Assembly: GCA_019787685.1 (NCBI GenBank)
Contig: JAHNUO010000006.1
Span: forward strand, 1,240,001 to 1,304,000
Source: Chiua virens
Taxonomy: Eukaryota; Basidiomycota; Agaricomycetes; Boletales; Boletaceae
DNA: 64,000 nt
Direction: 5' to 3'
A model generated the notes under the pieces. It was given only the letters and a program-made list of their open reading frames with translations. It searched no databases and was not told the origin of the DNA. Position numbers and translations under genes: made by a program. Shown piece by piece: positions 1-12,297 of this stretch. The stretch's first letter is position 1; each line of letters starts with the position of its first letter.

Positions 1-732
1 TTGTGTGATCATTTTCAATGCTGCGTTCGGTTACAGGTATGGGCTTCGTCACGCGATTCAACCTTTACTTAGGTCTTTCAAGTTGGGGACCGATTCCATG
101 GCTCTATCCACCCGAGGTCAGTTCACGTCGTAATGGAGTGGTCGGAATGTTTGATGGAGTCCTGTAGATCATGCCCTTGACTTTCCGATCCAAAGGCGTT
201 TCGATCTCGACCGCGACAAATTGGTTCGTCCTTCACAGCTGACACGTATAATGACTGACCATCCACTCCAGGGCCTTCAACTTCATCGTCGGGGAAACGA
301 CACCTTACTTACAGGAAGTCATCACGTGGAGGTTATATCCCATGCACGGTTTTTATTGTGCATGCAGCTTCGTGCTCGTGTACTTTTGTTGGTCGAGACT
401 TCCCGTTGTCAAACTTTGTACTGACGCTGCTTTAGTATATCCTGAAACCATGGGTGTACCATTGGAAGAGATGGATGCTGTATTTGGCGAAGGTGAATAT
501 GGCCTAGAGAATACGTGCGAATGTGATTTGACTTTTTTTTTGTTGCTCAGAGGAAAGACTCGACTATGAGTCCGAGCGCGCTTCTCTCATGTCGGGCGTC
601 CATTCTGATCGGTTGTCAGTCAACTCTGGCCGACGGCCGAAGATTAATAATCCTGCAGAGAGAGGATGGGTCAGTCGGGTTCTTTATCGCAATGACAGGA
701 GTGCATATCACCCCATTGGAGATGAGGAATAG
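1..732 (+). CDS. MFS sugar transporter, C-terminal part (5' end outside window)
   Basis: This is the last third of a major facilitator superfamily sugar/H+ symporter, a plasma-membrane protein with 12 helices. My exons are <1-36, 83-116, 168-223, 272-387, 436-492 and 551-732, and every phase agrees. In order they give the loop motif WGPIPWLYPPEI, then FRSKGVSISTATNWAFNF, then TPYLQEVITWRLYP, then YPETMGVPLEEMDAVFGE at the end of the last helix. A hydrophilic cytosolic tail follows, ending at the TAG at 730-732. PETxGxxLEEMDxxF is the standard C-terminal signature of fungal hexose and polyol transporters. Substrate cannot be told from this part. The start and the first eight or so helices lie upstream of the window. 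Confidence 0.9.
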
Positions 733-1153
733 GAACTCGCGAGGATGGAGGGTGTGCAGGCAGTGGAGGAGGAGGATGTGCGTTCGAAGCGGCGGTCGTC
801 CTCTTTGCCAAGGAGCATGGACGCGTCTAATGAAGATACTGCGTAACGTTGGCCAGATCTGCCTTGTGCGCGGTTGTTTCGCTGCACGTAGGATTGGTGT
901 TACGTGTGGTCGGTGCAGATCTTTTAACATCCGTCGTTCCTGCTACCTCTGTTGTGCCCTTGGTACCCACCTTCCATCCTCACATGACTATGATCGGTTA
1001 TCCATATGCCCCAGTTCTGCATTGAACTATTGAATCCCTTATTCCTGTTGTAATAATGTAATTACTTGTGAAGCTCTTAAGCTTGTCACTGACGTATCGC
1101 GAGATCTTCTGGCAGAAGACAAAACCCGAAGTACTCTAGTCACGTGCAACGTG
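733..1153. other. Intergenic, transporter 3' region / helicase promoter
   Basis: About 420 nt between two genes on the same strand. It holds the transporter 3' UTR and the helicase upstream region. Open frames here overlap on both strands and show no recognisable domain. I see no RNA gene or repeat. Confidence 0.5.
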
Positions 1154-3011
1154 ATGTCCCTTTTTCCACTTCTTTCATCGCGACGCTTGTGCACGAAAAC
1201 GATCCTTGCGCGTTACTTGAGCCAGCAAAGTCGACGTAATGGCGGGACAGGTATTCTTTCCTTTGAAACGGACCAGGATTCCTTCGAGGCCGCAGGGGTT
1301 CGACCGGCGGTGGCCGCATCGTTGCGCATTGCTTTCCCCAATGTGCAAAAACCAACCGCAATGCAGAGAAAGCTAATACGTGGTGTAACTAAAAACAAAG
1401 ACGTCTTGCTCCAAGACGACACAGGAACTGGAAAGTGGGTTGGTCCGATGACAGGCAATGCAGGAGGCTGACTATTGTGCTCCAGATCATTTGCAGTTAT
1501 GCTGGCCCTACTAAGCAAACCCTCGATACAAAAAACGAGCTTGGTAGCGAGAAAAGATGGCACTCGAACGGGGTTCACTAGCTTGTTAATCGTGCCGCAC
1601 CGAGATCTCGCGTATCAATACCTACATTGGATACACCATATGACGTTGCCAGAAGGGGACAATCCGCTCTCGTTAACAAAATACGCGCATGTTCTTGTTC
1701 GACACGCGAACAAGTCAATATTGGATGGCTTACCTCTCCGCATGCAAAAGGCGATCGGTTCTACAACGTCCGACCAGGGTCTGTTGGCCGACAGAACACC
1801 CCAGATCCTCATTGCTACTCCCAACGCAGTTTTGGACCTCATTGAGCGCCAACCTGAAGTATTTCAACTGGTTACGCCCTCTGCAGTCGTGGTGGACGAG
1901 GTGGATGCGCTGCTGCGCGTTCCGGACAAGGAACTGCCGAAAAAGCATGGAAGAGCGTCTCGAAAGAAAGCGGAGAAACACATTCCAGATCTCGTGAAGC
2001 TTCTGGATAGACTTTACCCCACAACCAAAGGCAGGCAACAGTCGCGTTCCGTCAAGGATGGGTCACTCGAACAGGGCGGCGCTCGCAATGATCGGCCGCA
2101 ATTGATTATGATCAGTGCGACATTGCGCAATAGATTGCGAAGCGCACTATTTGAAACATTTGGGTGGGTACAACGCGGAGAAGTATTGAAACTCATCAGA
2201 AAGCGCTCCTCAAAGCTGCCCGCCCATAGGTTGGGACGGAGCGCGATACATCACGTCCTCGTAGTGTCGAAGACAGGGGACGTCAAGAATATCGTGGGTG
2301 CTCGCGCGTTGAGGCCGGATGTCAGCGACGACGCGATCTCGTTTGAAGAAGGCGTTACAGATCACAAGGATAACGAAGATGACGTTTTCTACGAAGATGA
2401 AGATGACCCTGAACTCGTGGATGATGGCGACAAACGTAAGTTGGAATGTGTACTTGATTGACTCCTGAGATCTGATTACCTCCGCAGAACTAATAGATAC
2501 CCCCCTGGCATTTGATCCCGCGATGCTGGAGGCCGTTGCTGCTACGTTTGCTCTCGACGTGCCTCGTATCGCGCTTTTAGTGTTACCAGCGACTGCTGCT
2601 GTGCGGAAGATCATCTTCGAGCTTCGGCAATTAGGGGTGAATGCACATCCATTCGATTTGGTGGACAACGAAGCTAGTCGGGTGCATGTGCTGTCGCGGA
2701 TGGAAGGGGTTTCGGACGAGGATCCAGTGTTGATTGTCGCCACCCACGCTACGGTTCGGGGAATTGATATCCCAGATTTGTCGCATGTGTTCATGCTTGG
2801 AGCGCCGGAAGGGCGGGGGGGTGATGCATACATGCACGTTGCGGGACGGGTTGGACGATTTGGGAGACAAGGCAAGGTGATCACGATTCTCGAGGAGGGG
2901 ACGGAAGAGAGGATCGGGAACAAGGTGGTGGCGAGGGATGAGCCTAAGAAGATGGCCATTCTTTTTTCACGGATTGGGATCGAGGCCAGCAGACTGACAC
3001 ACTTTGACTAG
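1154..3011 (+). CDS. DEAD-box ATP-dependent RNA helicase, probably mitochondrial (MRH4-like)
   Basis: Exons 1154-1434, 1486-2435 and 2488-3011 give a 584-residue protein. The N-terminus (MSLFPLLSSRRLCTKTILAR) is basic and Ser-rich, like a mitochondrial presequence. Helicase motifs appear in order: Q-motif PTAMQRKLI, motif I DTGTGKS, Ia IVPHRDLA, Ib TPNAVLDL, motif II DEVD in place of DEAD, motif III SAT, then in domain 2 motif V ATVRGIDIP and motif VI HVAGRVGRFGRQG. An acidic linker rich in Asp and Glu separates the two RecA domains. The divergent motifs and the presequence suggest MRH4, the mitochondrial helicase of large-subunit ribosome assembly, but this is inference. The ATG at 1154 is the first in frame. 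Confidence 0.88.
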
Positions 3012-3264
3012 TATGTAGCAGTTTGGAAGATGCCATGACGACTGATGAGATGGAGGTAGCGTTAATTTTACTAGGCGAGGTTTCTTGAGCGTACCTGCGA
3101 GAGACAAGGAAATGAGATGGAGTGACACACTGACTGAGGGTTTCCGTGAGGCGAACTAGATTTCGTCACACGGACTGTCTCCGTGGCGGCTGACTTGTCC
3201 GCATGCTCGCCCTCTCAGTCTCCCTCTGAGACTCCCACATCTCTTTCTCCCTTCTCCCGTCAAG

Positions 3265-6200
3265 ATGAGGGGTCCTCCTGTCCTCCTGTCCCTATTTCTG
3301 TCCCTTCTCGTCAACTCTCTCTTTCCCCAGGTCTCCGCTCAGTCTACCTCCATCTCCGTTGCCCCCAACTCCACCACCACCACCACCTCTCCCTCTTCCT
3401 CTGCTACTACCTCCACACCCTCCGCGAATCTCACCACTTTTCTTGCGACCAGTTCCTATACTGCAACCTCCGTCAGTCTTTCGGGTACCCAATCTGTCCC
3501 GTTCACCACCGTCGTTCCCACCGTTTTCAATGTCACCAGCACCCTTCCTACATCCCACTGCTGCTACATCTTCCGCCTCGGCAACCCCAGCCCCAATCGT
3601 GCTGGCCACCCAAATCACTCCCGCTTTCGGCGTCCTAGGAGCTCTCCTCATCTTGACGGGTCTCCCCAGTGCCTTCTGGGGTCATAAGAATAGATGGTAC
3701 GCACTTTCCTCCACCCAATCTCACCGATCCCTCACTCTAGGTCTTGCAGGACTTCGTTCTTCCTCATCGGATTTTATACCCTCTCCCTCGTTTGCTTCGT
3801 TCTCATCGTCAAATTCGGCATTCTCCCGGCAGTAAATCCCCCAAGTGATACCCTACAGGGCATGTTCGTCCTCGCCTCTGCCGTGGCTGGCATAATGGGT
3901 GGTGCCTTCACTATCTTTTTCTGGAAGGCCACCAAGTACTTCATTGGTGCTTGGGGAGGTTTCGCCTTCGGTCTCTGGATACAATGCTTCAAGAATGGTG
4001 GCCTTATACCATCAGTCGGCTTACGCTGGATATTATATATCGGTATGCTCTCGGCGCATGGCGCATTCCAAATCTAATTTCCCCCTTTCAGCATGTGGTG
4101 TCGTCGCTTTCGTCCTCTGTACCATACCAAAACTTCATTGGCATATGCTACTTCTGGCAACTGCCTTTGTTGGTTCATCGGCGTTCATGCTTGGCGTCGA
4201 TTGCTATACAACTGCCGGACTCAAAGAAGTATGTATAAATGTGTCTGGTTTTGCTTGATTCTTACGCGTCACGTTAGTTCTATGTGTGGAACTTGGGGTT
4301 CAGGGACATGTTCCCCAAGTATACCAGCAACAACATTGCATTCCCTGTCTCCCAGACCATGCAGATCGAGCTTGGTTTGATTGGCGCGGTCGCCCTTATG
4401 GGAGGCGCGGTCCAATTGCGTATCCTCCGTGTTCTTCAACGAAAGCTCAAGGAGATCGCAGAAGAACAAAGGCGCAGAGATGAAGAAGCTGAACTCAACG
4501 TGTCCCACCAGTTTGTCGAACTTGCGAAAGAAAAAGAGGAATGGGAGAATGACCATCCGTCCCTTGGCATGCATGCTCGAACAGGCAGCGGATATTCGGG
4601 GACCCCTCTCATGAAGGAATTCCCATCAGCCGGTTCCAACGAAGGTCGTTCATCCACTTTCACTCTCGTCGGTGGTCGAGTTCGACATGCCTCCGGTGTG
4701 TCTGACTTCATGGCAGCACCGATGCCCGAGGATGCAGTCAAGCGTAGTACGCGAAACACTCAAGTTGTGTCAGGCTTCCTCCCTAATTTAGACCTCGGGA
4801 TTGGAATCCAAGATGACGTCCCAGCGGGCTTCATTGCCGATACAGCCCCAGATGTTAGCAAAGAAGCCAAGGAGGTCCAGCGGGCTCAGATTTCTGCCGA
4901 GCTGAGCGAACTCGCCCGCAAGGAGGAACTCCTTGCTGAAATCCAGACTATCAGGCGTTCCATTGATGTACTGCGGTCGGACACACCTGGCCCAGATTCT
5001 GATGATTCTCGCTCGCGCAAGCTGTCTCTCACTTCACGTCGCACTCTCAGTTACGACCTCGACAATGCTATTGCTCCTCGGCCACATACGCGACCCCCAA
5101 GACAGCCTGATCCACGTGGTCGCGCGCTGTCTATGGAATTGTCCAAGCTCATTGATGCACCGCCTCTGGGCGCCTCGATCAGCCGTCCCACGAGTGTTCC
5201 ATTGCCGAAAGACGAGGATTGGGATGCTTACGTACGTGACCGCAAGTTACTACAACCGCCGTCAGGTGTGACTGCACCCATTCCCACCACACCTGTCTCT
5301 TCAACCATGCCCAACGCCCAACGTCTCCCTATACCCCAAGCAGTGACCGACGCTCTTGCACAGCGCAAGCGTCGTGAAAGCATGCTCGAAGTCAGCGGCA
5401 ACGACACAACTCCCAAAGATGCATCAGACGAAGATGTGCCCATCGCTGCCACGCTCGCCGCCATCCCAAGGTTGCAGACGAAGAGGTCGCAGAACCGCCC
5501 GACTAGTAACATGCCGGCTGTCCTGCTGCAACCACCTGGGCATGCTCCTGTGTTTGAGCCACCCCCGGCCAACACCACCCCGCACATCCTCACCCGTGCT
5601 CGCCCCGTGAGAAATTCCCCCGAGCCGAATGCAAACATCCCGATCGTTTTACCCCCAACTCGGCCTCTTAAAGCAGCTGCGCAGGAATCCAGTTCCAATG
5701 TGCCCTTCATCTTGCCTCGTGGCAACGTCGTTGCACCCGTTCCGCAGAAAGCCGAGCCACCGCGTGTTGCGACGTTTGAAGAACTTGAAGAGCGACACAG
5801 GCAGAAGATGCGGGGACTGCAGGGCCCGGTCACTCAGGCCGAGAAGGACTCTGCGGATCTTGCGGCGGCCAAAAGTCGCTGGGAGCGATCAAAGGCTATT
5901 GAGCGGGAAGTAGTGAGCCGACGCCAGGCAGAGAAAGCGGCGGAGCTAGAACGCGAGGAGAGAGCGAAGCGCAAATCGGATGATGGGTCGGGCAAACGGG
6001 GATCGACAGTCATGGACACAGGTAGAAGTGGCGACCGAAGTCCGGGCGCGAACGCGCTGAGTGCAGGCAAGCTTGCTGCAATGAGCGGTGGTGCGAACGC
6101 CACGAGTTCGTCGAAGAGGCAGTCTATGCTGAGGGTCGAGGATTGGCAACGATACCAGCATGACATAGAGCTGGGGGTTCGTCCCGGACCGAAACGCGAG

Positions 6201-6302
6201 TCTCGGACACCTAATGCGACTGTCCCGTTCCCTGGGCAGAGCCGAGGGAGGGAGGGAGATGGGCGAAGGACGACTGGGTTGCAGCGTGACCCACCGAGTT
6301 AG
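3265..6302 (+). CDS. Multi-pass membrane protein, DUF4203/TM7S3-TM198-like, with long cytosolic tail
   Basis: A signal peptide (MRGPPVLLSLFLSLLVNSLF) leads into a Ser/Thr-rich, probably O-glycosylated ectodomain. About seven hydrophobic helices follow, containing GVLGALLILTGLPSAFWG, GMFVLASAVAGIMGG and FVGSSAFMLGVDCYTTAG, which is the layout of the DUF4203 family. The rest is a charged coiled-coil stretch (residues RKLKEIAEEQRRRDEEAE) and a long disordered Pro/Ser-rich tail. Exons are 3265-3696, 3750-4042, 4092-4228 and 4278-6302. Their sum is one base more than a multiple of three: the frame shifts near 3550-3560, between the ectodomain and the first helix. Either one extra C is present or there is a 55-nt intron at 3485-3539 with a poor donor. 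The predicted protein is about 944-961 residues. The family function is unknown. Confidence 0.8.
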
Positions 6303-6647
6303 ACACGAGTCGACAACGAACATGCGAGGACACTTTAGTTGATGGACGCTATATTTCCACTTGAACGAGCTTATGCATTGGAACATTCATATTTTAGCAC
6401 TAGCACCGTTGTCATTTTTGCATTGTAATACGTGCGGGCGCGCATGGTGTTGTAGATGGGAAAGTTACGGGCCGTGAAGGGAGTGGCTGTGGTATTTTGT
6501 GGCTGAATTCGCACGATGTGGCACGTGTCTGTGTGTGAATTTGTCAGTCGACATTGAACGACTCTCAGGCTTTTCTCGTTTTTCCCACCTCTGTTCTCGA
6601 TTCCCACAGCTGGCAACCAACGTCGTTATCCCTGGCGGGAAACTGTT
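6303..6647. other. Intergenic, CSL gene upstream region
   Basis: About 345 nt. It is the 3' UTR of the membrane protein and then the leader of the CSL gene, which becomes strongly C/T-rich after about 6570. I see no gene in it. Confidence 0.5.
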
Positions 6648-9149
6648 ATGAGGACGTTCCATCCTTTCTCTTCCCCACACATCTCTATGCCCGACGCTGC
6701 TCACCTCGATGCTCACCTCCACCCACCGGCGTCAAAGAGCTCGTCCCCTCGTCCCCCTTCCCCATCCCATCCCTCCCTCGACATTCTCGTAAACTCAACA
6801 TCTCCTCCCGCCGACCATATTTCCCAGCAGAACTCCCACCAATTATCTGCAGTAAAGCAGCACCAATCACCCAACAATGGCGTCGTCAACCATGCCCTTC
6901 CCGCCATGACCGCCGCGCCTCCCTCAGTCCTTTCTAATCCCGATCCGAGCGCGTCACTTCAGTCTATTCTTGCCGCGAGCCGTAAAGACCAGTTACCTCC
7001 GGACTCCGCCCTCCATCACTGGGCCATTCCCCCTCCCCCTCCCCAGCTCACTGCCTCCCATCACGTCGCGTTACTCCATCAGGTACGTCCCTTGCCGAGC
7101 GCTTAACGCGTCAATGTTCATCTTTCTCCTGCGATAAGCCCTCGGGCTCTAAGAACAGTAAGCGCAAGCTCGATGAAGGCGAACAGGAGGATCCCCATCC
7201 GAAAATTCGTCGTACCGTACGCGATCATGTCTCCCAGGACCCTGCGCGCGTCATACCCATGACCACCGTAATGTGTCTTCACGCCGCCGTCGCACAAAAG
7301 TCATACGGAAGCGAAAAGCGTTTCCTCTGTCCCCCTCCTATCGTGCATATTCAGGGCCCCGTGTGGCAAATGCGCTCTCAGCAACTTTCCATGGCCGTTG
7401 TTTCTGAGCAAGGAGACCGCTCCTTTGATCAGAAGACCTCCCTAGACAATAATATGACCGGCAGTTTCAAGTTCCTCCATGTCACCGGTACTGCCAAGGC
7501 CAAGAGCTTCACTCTCTCTCTCGACATCATGGATCCTCCTTCTGCCACGAGTGAGGGCAGCAGCGATAATACTGGTGGTGGCCGTATTTGGGCGTCGTTT
7601 GATTCAGCTCCTGTAACAATTATATCTAAGCCCTCGAAGAAGACGGCCAAGACACGTAACATCTCGTCATGCATTCTGGCTGGAGGTCCAGTTTCTCTTT
7701 TCAACCGTATCAACTCACAGACCGTTCGCACCAAATACATGACCATTGATTCTGCCCAATTGTGTGCTAGCAACGTCGGTTGGTCAGCCTTCAATGTAAA
7801 CGTAGTCCGCCGCCCAGAGGATGCTCCGCCGGTCCACGGTATGTCTTCACGTGACCTGAAAATATCATGTCCCTCATACTCACGTTCACAATACACCAGG
7901 TGGCCACCAGGCCGTAACGTATGGCTGTGAAGTGGTGTTGTCTGACACGCTTTCCAATATCGCAACATCACCCCTCGTCATTCGCAAAGTCGACAAAGGC
8001 CGGGTCTCTCCTGACGATGGTGGCCCTGTCAGTCAGATGCAAAAAATAGCATTGCAGCGGGTCAACGCAGACGGCTCGAGACATTACCTGTCTGCTGCAG
8101 GCCCTGTTCCCGGCCCGCCAGGAGTTGCCCAATCTACTCCCGGTGTATCATCGCAGGGCGGGACCCATCCTCTCATCTTCTCATCACCCCGTGTCCGCGA
8201 GGAGATGAAAGATGGTGTTAGAGTCCTCTCGGATGAAGTGGATGATTATCTGTGTTGGACGATCGTCGGGATTTGTATGCGTGTATTGTTAATCGTTGAT
8301 CGATATTTATGCTGATACTCGCGGTTCACAGCCAAGTTCCAATACACGTTTTTCGACGCGTTTGGTCAGAATAATTCGATACCCGAACTTCCTATTACAC
8401 CATTCCCAACTCTTTTTACGCCTCCGATCTATCGCCCGGCGAATAATACGTTGGAATTGACGGTCTCCAACTTCTTTTATGAAGACCAGAAAACGCACGC
8501 CCAGCAACCACTCACTGTCTACCTTGGAAATATCGGTCCGCTCCGTGCACGCTGCTTTCCACCCCATGCACCGGGACCTCTCACCAACATCTCATATGGC
8601 GGTGGGATGCCGGGCCCATCATCTGAATTGACGGCGAATGACGGAACTGTACCCGGCGTTTCGTCAAATATGCCCTCGGGGAGATACACCCAGTTGCACA
8701 CCCTGGTGACGGTGGAAATGCCTCCACTCAATGAAATCATCAAAGCACTTCAAGAGGACCTCATGCCACCTAATGCATTAACCGCCGATGGAGCGACAAC
8801 GGGACCTCATCCGATACCACCTGGCGGCGAAAGCACTGCAGTGGGGGCTCAGGTTGATGGACCAACCAGTGGCGGTTCACAGACGGCCAACAACTCTGCG
8901 CAGCAATCGATTGCTGGTAGGACACTGCCCATTCTATTCATCAGGGCTTCAGATGGGATTGGCTACCATTCTGGAAGAACGATAGCATGCGAGAATGTAT
9001 TTCAATCCATGGATCTTAGTGGCATGACTCCTGGCCATGTCCTCACACCGCCTGGAGCGCCACCAGCAGATCCAGGTTGGCTGGCTGCTGCTCAAGCTGC
9101 GGCAAGTGCGGAAGGAGGTTTGCATGGGTGGACATTAAGGGTACTATAA
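6648..9149 (+). CDS. CSL-family (CBF1/RBP-J/Su(H)/LAG-1) transcription factor
   Basis: Exons 6648-7082, 7139-7838, 7900-8274 and 8332-9149 give 775 residues. The first 170 are disordered and rich in Pro, Ser and His. The LAG-1 DNA-binding Rel-like domain follows, with the CSL hallmark VAQKSYGSEKRFLCPPP, which contacts the GTGGGAA element in animal homologues. The beta-trefoil domain has CILAGGPVSLFNRINSQT and VRTKYM. Next come TYGCEVVLSDTLSNIATSPL and VIRKVDK, then a C-terminal Rel-like fold (YTFFDAFGQN, PITPFPTLF, PLTVYLGNIGPLRARC). Fungi have no Notch; in fission yeast Cbf11 and Cbf12 control adhesion, lipid genes and the cell cycle. A Ser/Pro/Gly insert splits the domains, as is usual in fungal members. 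A second ATG at 6684 would shorten the tail by 12 residues. Confidence 0.93.
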
Positions 9150-9832
9150 GGTCGGCTCTTTTGGTTGGGTTCTTTTTTTTTTCTTTCATTGCTTGTTTCC
9201 CGTTATATATACGTACTGCTTCACTCCGATTTCAGCTCGGTCGTTTACTGTGCCGCCTCCATTATGTCCAGGGCGTTGGTCTAGCCTGTATGTGTGCACG
9301 AGCTGATGGTGATGGATTGATATATGTCGTAATGTTATCGCAGTCGGGTTGAACTAGGTATGCGGTGTTCTCGGTAATGGTTGACACGTTCGTCGCCGCA
9401 ATTGCCGCAGTCTGGGAGGTGCGCTCGAATGCTGATTGGTAGGCCAAGTGAGCCCTTGATGGCTTTGCGTGCGGTTGGACTCGTATGGAAGCACGGTTGT
9501 CCGGACTTCCACGCACTCGGAACTTGAGAAATAGATAAAAACGGATAGTCTGGACTTGACAACACTAACTGGGTTCCTGCTCATCGCCGCATCCCGCTTA
9601 GTTCACGTACAGCACTCCGAAATTCAGGTACGTTCACAACGTGTCCACCAAATAAACCCTAGCAATCGATAAGAACGTCTGGGGTATGATCATATCTTCC
9701 TCTCCTTTCTTTTCTACCATCACCCGTCTGTCTCTCAGAGGTGCTGAACGTCTCTTGTCATTCTCTTGCATCCGTAGAAACTCCACCCCTAGATCACCTC
9801 GATCCCTCTACTCCCCGACCAGCAAGCCAACC
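9150..9832. other. Intergenic, pyruvate kinase promoter and leader
   Basis: About 680 nt. A T-rich tract at 9168-9187 lies just after the CSL stop, probably in the 3' UTR. The last 150 nt are C/T-rich. They contain an in-frame ATG at 9686 that could extend pyruvate kinase by 49 residues. No other gene is apparent. Confidence 0.45.
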
Positions 9833-12103
9833 ATGTTCACCTACGACGGCATCCATTCTCAGCTCGAGTGGAACTCTAATCTGAGCCCCGCAAAGGCTGT
9901 TCAGCCGACCACCGAAACCAAGTACCTTCGCAAGGTACGCCACCATCCATCTGCAGGCAACTCATGAGCACTCACGCTGCCCCGTAGACCGCCATCATTG
10001 CAACGATTGGTGCGGATTTCGATCCGGTCGTTCGATAATGCCTCATAGTCATTGCAGGACCCAACACAAACACCGTCGAAAAACTCACCGCATTGAGGCG
10101 CGCGGGTGTCAACGTTGGTCAGTCGCTCTCTCGGCATGCCAATCATAGCTTCGTTCATGTTGAGATAAACAGTCCGGATGAACTTCTCTCATGGCTCGTA
10201 TGACTACCACCAAAGTGTCATCGACCACACCAGAAAGATGGTCGCAGGTGAGCGCGCACTCCTCTAGTTGCGCATCGGTGCTGAGAAATGCTTGAAGCCG
10301 AGCCCGGACGGCCCGTTGCGATCGCGCTGGACACTGTATGCATCTATATCACTCGTTTGAAAGCATCCGACTCACTGTACCACAGAAAGGTCCTGAGATC
10401 CGTACTGGCCTGATGAGGGACGGCAAAGATGTGCGCATATACGCTGGTCTCCGTTGATCGGCGTGACTTATACCCGCTTTAGGTCCCCATCAAGGCCGGA
10501 CACGAATTCATAATCACTACAGACGACAAATACAACGAGTGTTGCGATAGCGAACGCCTTTGGCTTGACTATGTCAGTCCTTTTTGATCGACGCACCTTA
10601 CACGTTCTCACCGTTCCTGTTACAGAAAAACCTTCCGAAGGTCACTGCACCGGGGAAGCTCATCTATATCGATGACGGTAATTTCTTGATATCGCAGTTC
10701 TTGACTGCAACCTCATGTACCCCTAGGTATTCTATCTCTCCTTGTCCTGTCCATCGATGGTACCAACGTCCGCGTTCGCGCTATCAACAACGGGACACTT
10801 TCTTCTCGTAAGGGCGTTAACCTACCCAAGACGGACGTAGACCTCCCGGCACTCTCTGAAAAGGACAAAAAGGACTTGCTATTCGGCGTTAGGAACGGCG
10901 TCGACATGATCTTTGCATCATTCATTCGCCGTGCTCAGGATGTCAAGGACATCCGTCAGGTCCTTGGCCCCGACGGTGCTAGCATCAAGATCATCGTCAA
11001 AATCGAAAATGAACAAGGTGTAGAAAACTTTGATGAAATTCTCCGCGAGTGTGACGGTGTGATGGTTGCTCGCGGTGACCTGGGTATCGAGATTCCTGCG
11101 AGTCAAGTTTTCCTGGCTCAGAAGATGATGATTGCCAAATGTAATATTTCTGGAAAGCCTGTGATCGTTGCAACGCAGATGCTTGAAGTGAGGTTGAACT
11201 TATTTTTTTATCGTATTGGTGCTAATCTAATGACCCACAGTCCATGACGGCGAGTGGGAAAAAAAACTCGTCCTTGATTTTGGTTTGCTGAAAATACCTA
11301 TAGTACAACCCTAGGCCCACGCGTGCAGAAGTCAGCGATGTTGCTAATGCGGTACTCGACGGAGCCGATTGTGTCATGCTGTCAGGAGAGACTGCGAAAG
11401 GAAGCTATCCTGTGGAATCCGGTAAGTAATCCGCATGGCTAGTTCGAAAGCGATTGGCTGAGAAGACCAAGTTCTCATGATGGCCGAGACGTGCCTTCTT
11501 GCCGAGGCTGCTATCTGTTATCCCCCTCTGTATGACGAGCTGAAGACAATTCAGCCTCGACCAACGGAGACGGTGGAGACGGTGGCGATCGCTGCGGTGG
11601 CAGCAGCGTCTGAGCAAAACGCTAGTGCCATCCTCGTGTTATCCACCAGTGGCAACACTGCTCGCCTGATCTCCAAGTACAGGCCTTTAGTCCCGATTAT
11701 CACTGGTATGCTTCCCCGATCATGACAATGTCGTGGTATTCAAGGCACACGTCTCCATCTAGTCACTCGTAACGAGCAGACTGCCCGTCAGATTCACCTG
11801 CACCGTGGATGCTACCCATTCTGGTACCCTGAGCCGCGTGGCATTCCCGAGGGTCAGTGGCAGAAAGACGTGAGTGTTTTTACCAATGGACCTTTGTAGC
11901 ACATTAAGTACCCCCTCCAGGTTGACAACCGCATTCGCTTCGGGTTGAAGAATGCACTTGAATTGAACATTATCAAGACTGGTACGACTATCATTGCCGT
12001 CCAGGGGTGGAAGGGAGGTCTTGGACACACCAACACCCTCCGAATTCTCTCAGTGCCGACTGATCCTGCTGACCTTGAGTTGCAGCCCCTGGGCTCGCTC
12101 TGA
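9833..12103 (+). CDS. PYK1: Pyruvate kinase
   Basis: Transfers phosphate from phosphoenolpyruvate to ADP in the last step of glycolysis, in the cytosol. Fourteen exons give 531 residues, the family length: 9833-9934, 9988-10009, 10058-10117, 10173-10247, 10298-10335, 10386-10430, 10483-10572, 10626-10677, 10727-11187, 11241-11249, 11304-11421, 11472-11705, 11763-11869 and 11921-12103. Visible motifs are [43 protein letters not shown], the catalytic-lysine segment [25 protein letters not shown] and [13 protein letters not shown]. The C-terminal regulatory domain ends the protein. Exon 10 is only 9 nt and is followed by a GC-AG intron. An upstream in-frame ATG at 9686 would add 49 basic, Ser-rich residues. 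I prefer 9833 because the family normally starts close to there. Confidence 0.96.
11241..11249 (+). other. 9-nt microexon (Ser-Met-Thr) of pyruvate kinase, followed by a GC-AG intron
   Basis: The intron 11188-11240 ends ACCCACAG. The exon is TCCATGACG. The next intron, 11250-11303, starts GCGAGT and ends CTATAG. Together they restore the conserved [18 protein letters not shown] segment exactly in frame. Confidence 0.85.
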
Positions 12104-12297
12104 GTTAGAGCATAGAACGACGGGCGATGTAGAAGCTACCGCTGTACTATGATATGAACTGAGTCGTGTGCCTAGACTTTTAAAGTTGTCCGAATTAAGA
12201 TCATGAGAATCTGATCCTGTGAAATTACGGCCATCTCTCTCCATTCTGAATCGCGAGCTGTGCGGCCATATGTCCTGATCTGAAGCCTCTCATTCCT

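Noticed and set aside
1213..1578. Minus-strand frame over the helicase gene
   Set aside because: It is antisense to the conserved helicase exon and has no family features.
2210..2959. 249-codon minus-strand frame opposite helicase domain 2
   Set aside because: A shadow of the GC-rich helicase exon; Ser/Thr/Ala-biased with no recognisable motif.
5228..5833. 201-codon minus-strand frame in the tail of the DUF4203-like gene
   Set aside because: It mirrors the low-complexity Pro/Ser-rich coding strand.
10010..10057. Coding-looking read-through (ADFDPVVR) in pyruvate kinase
   Set aside because: It ends in a stop, and the canonical 48-nt intron 10010-10057 restores [13 protein letters not shown] exactly.
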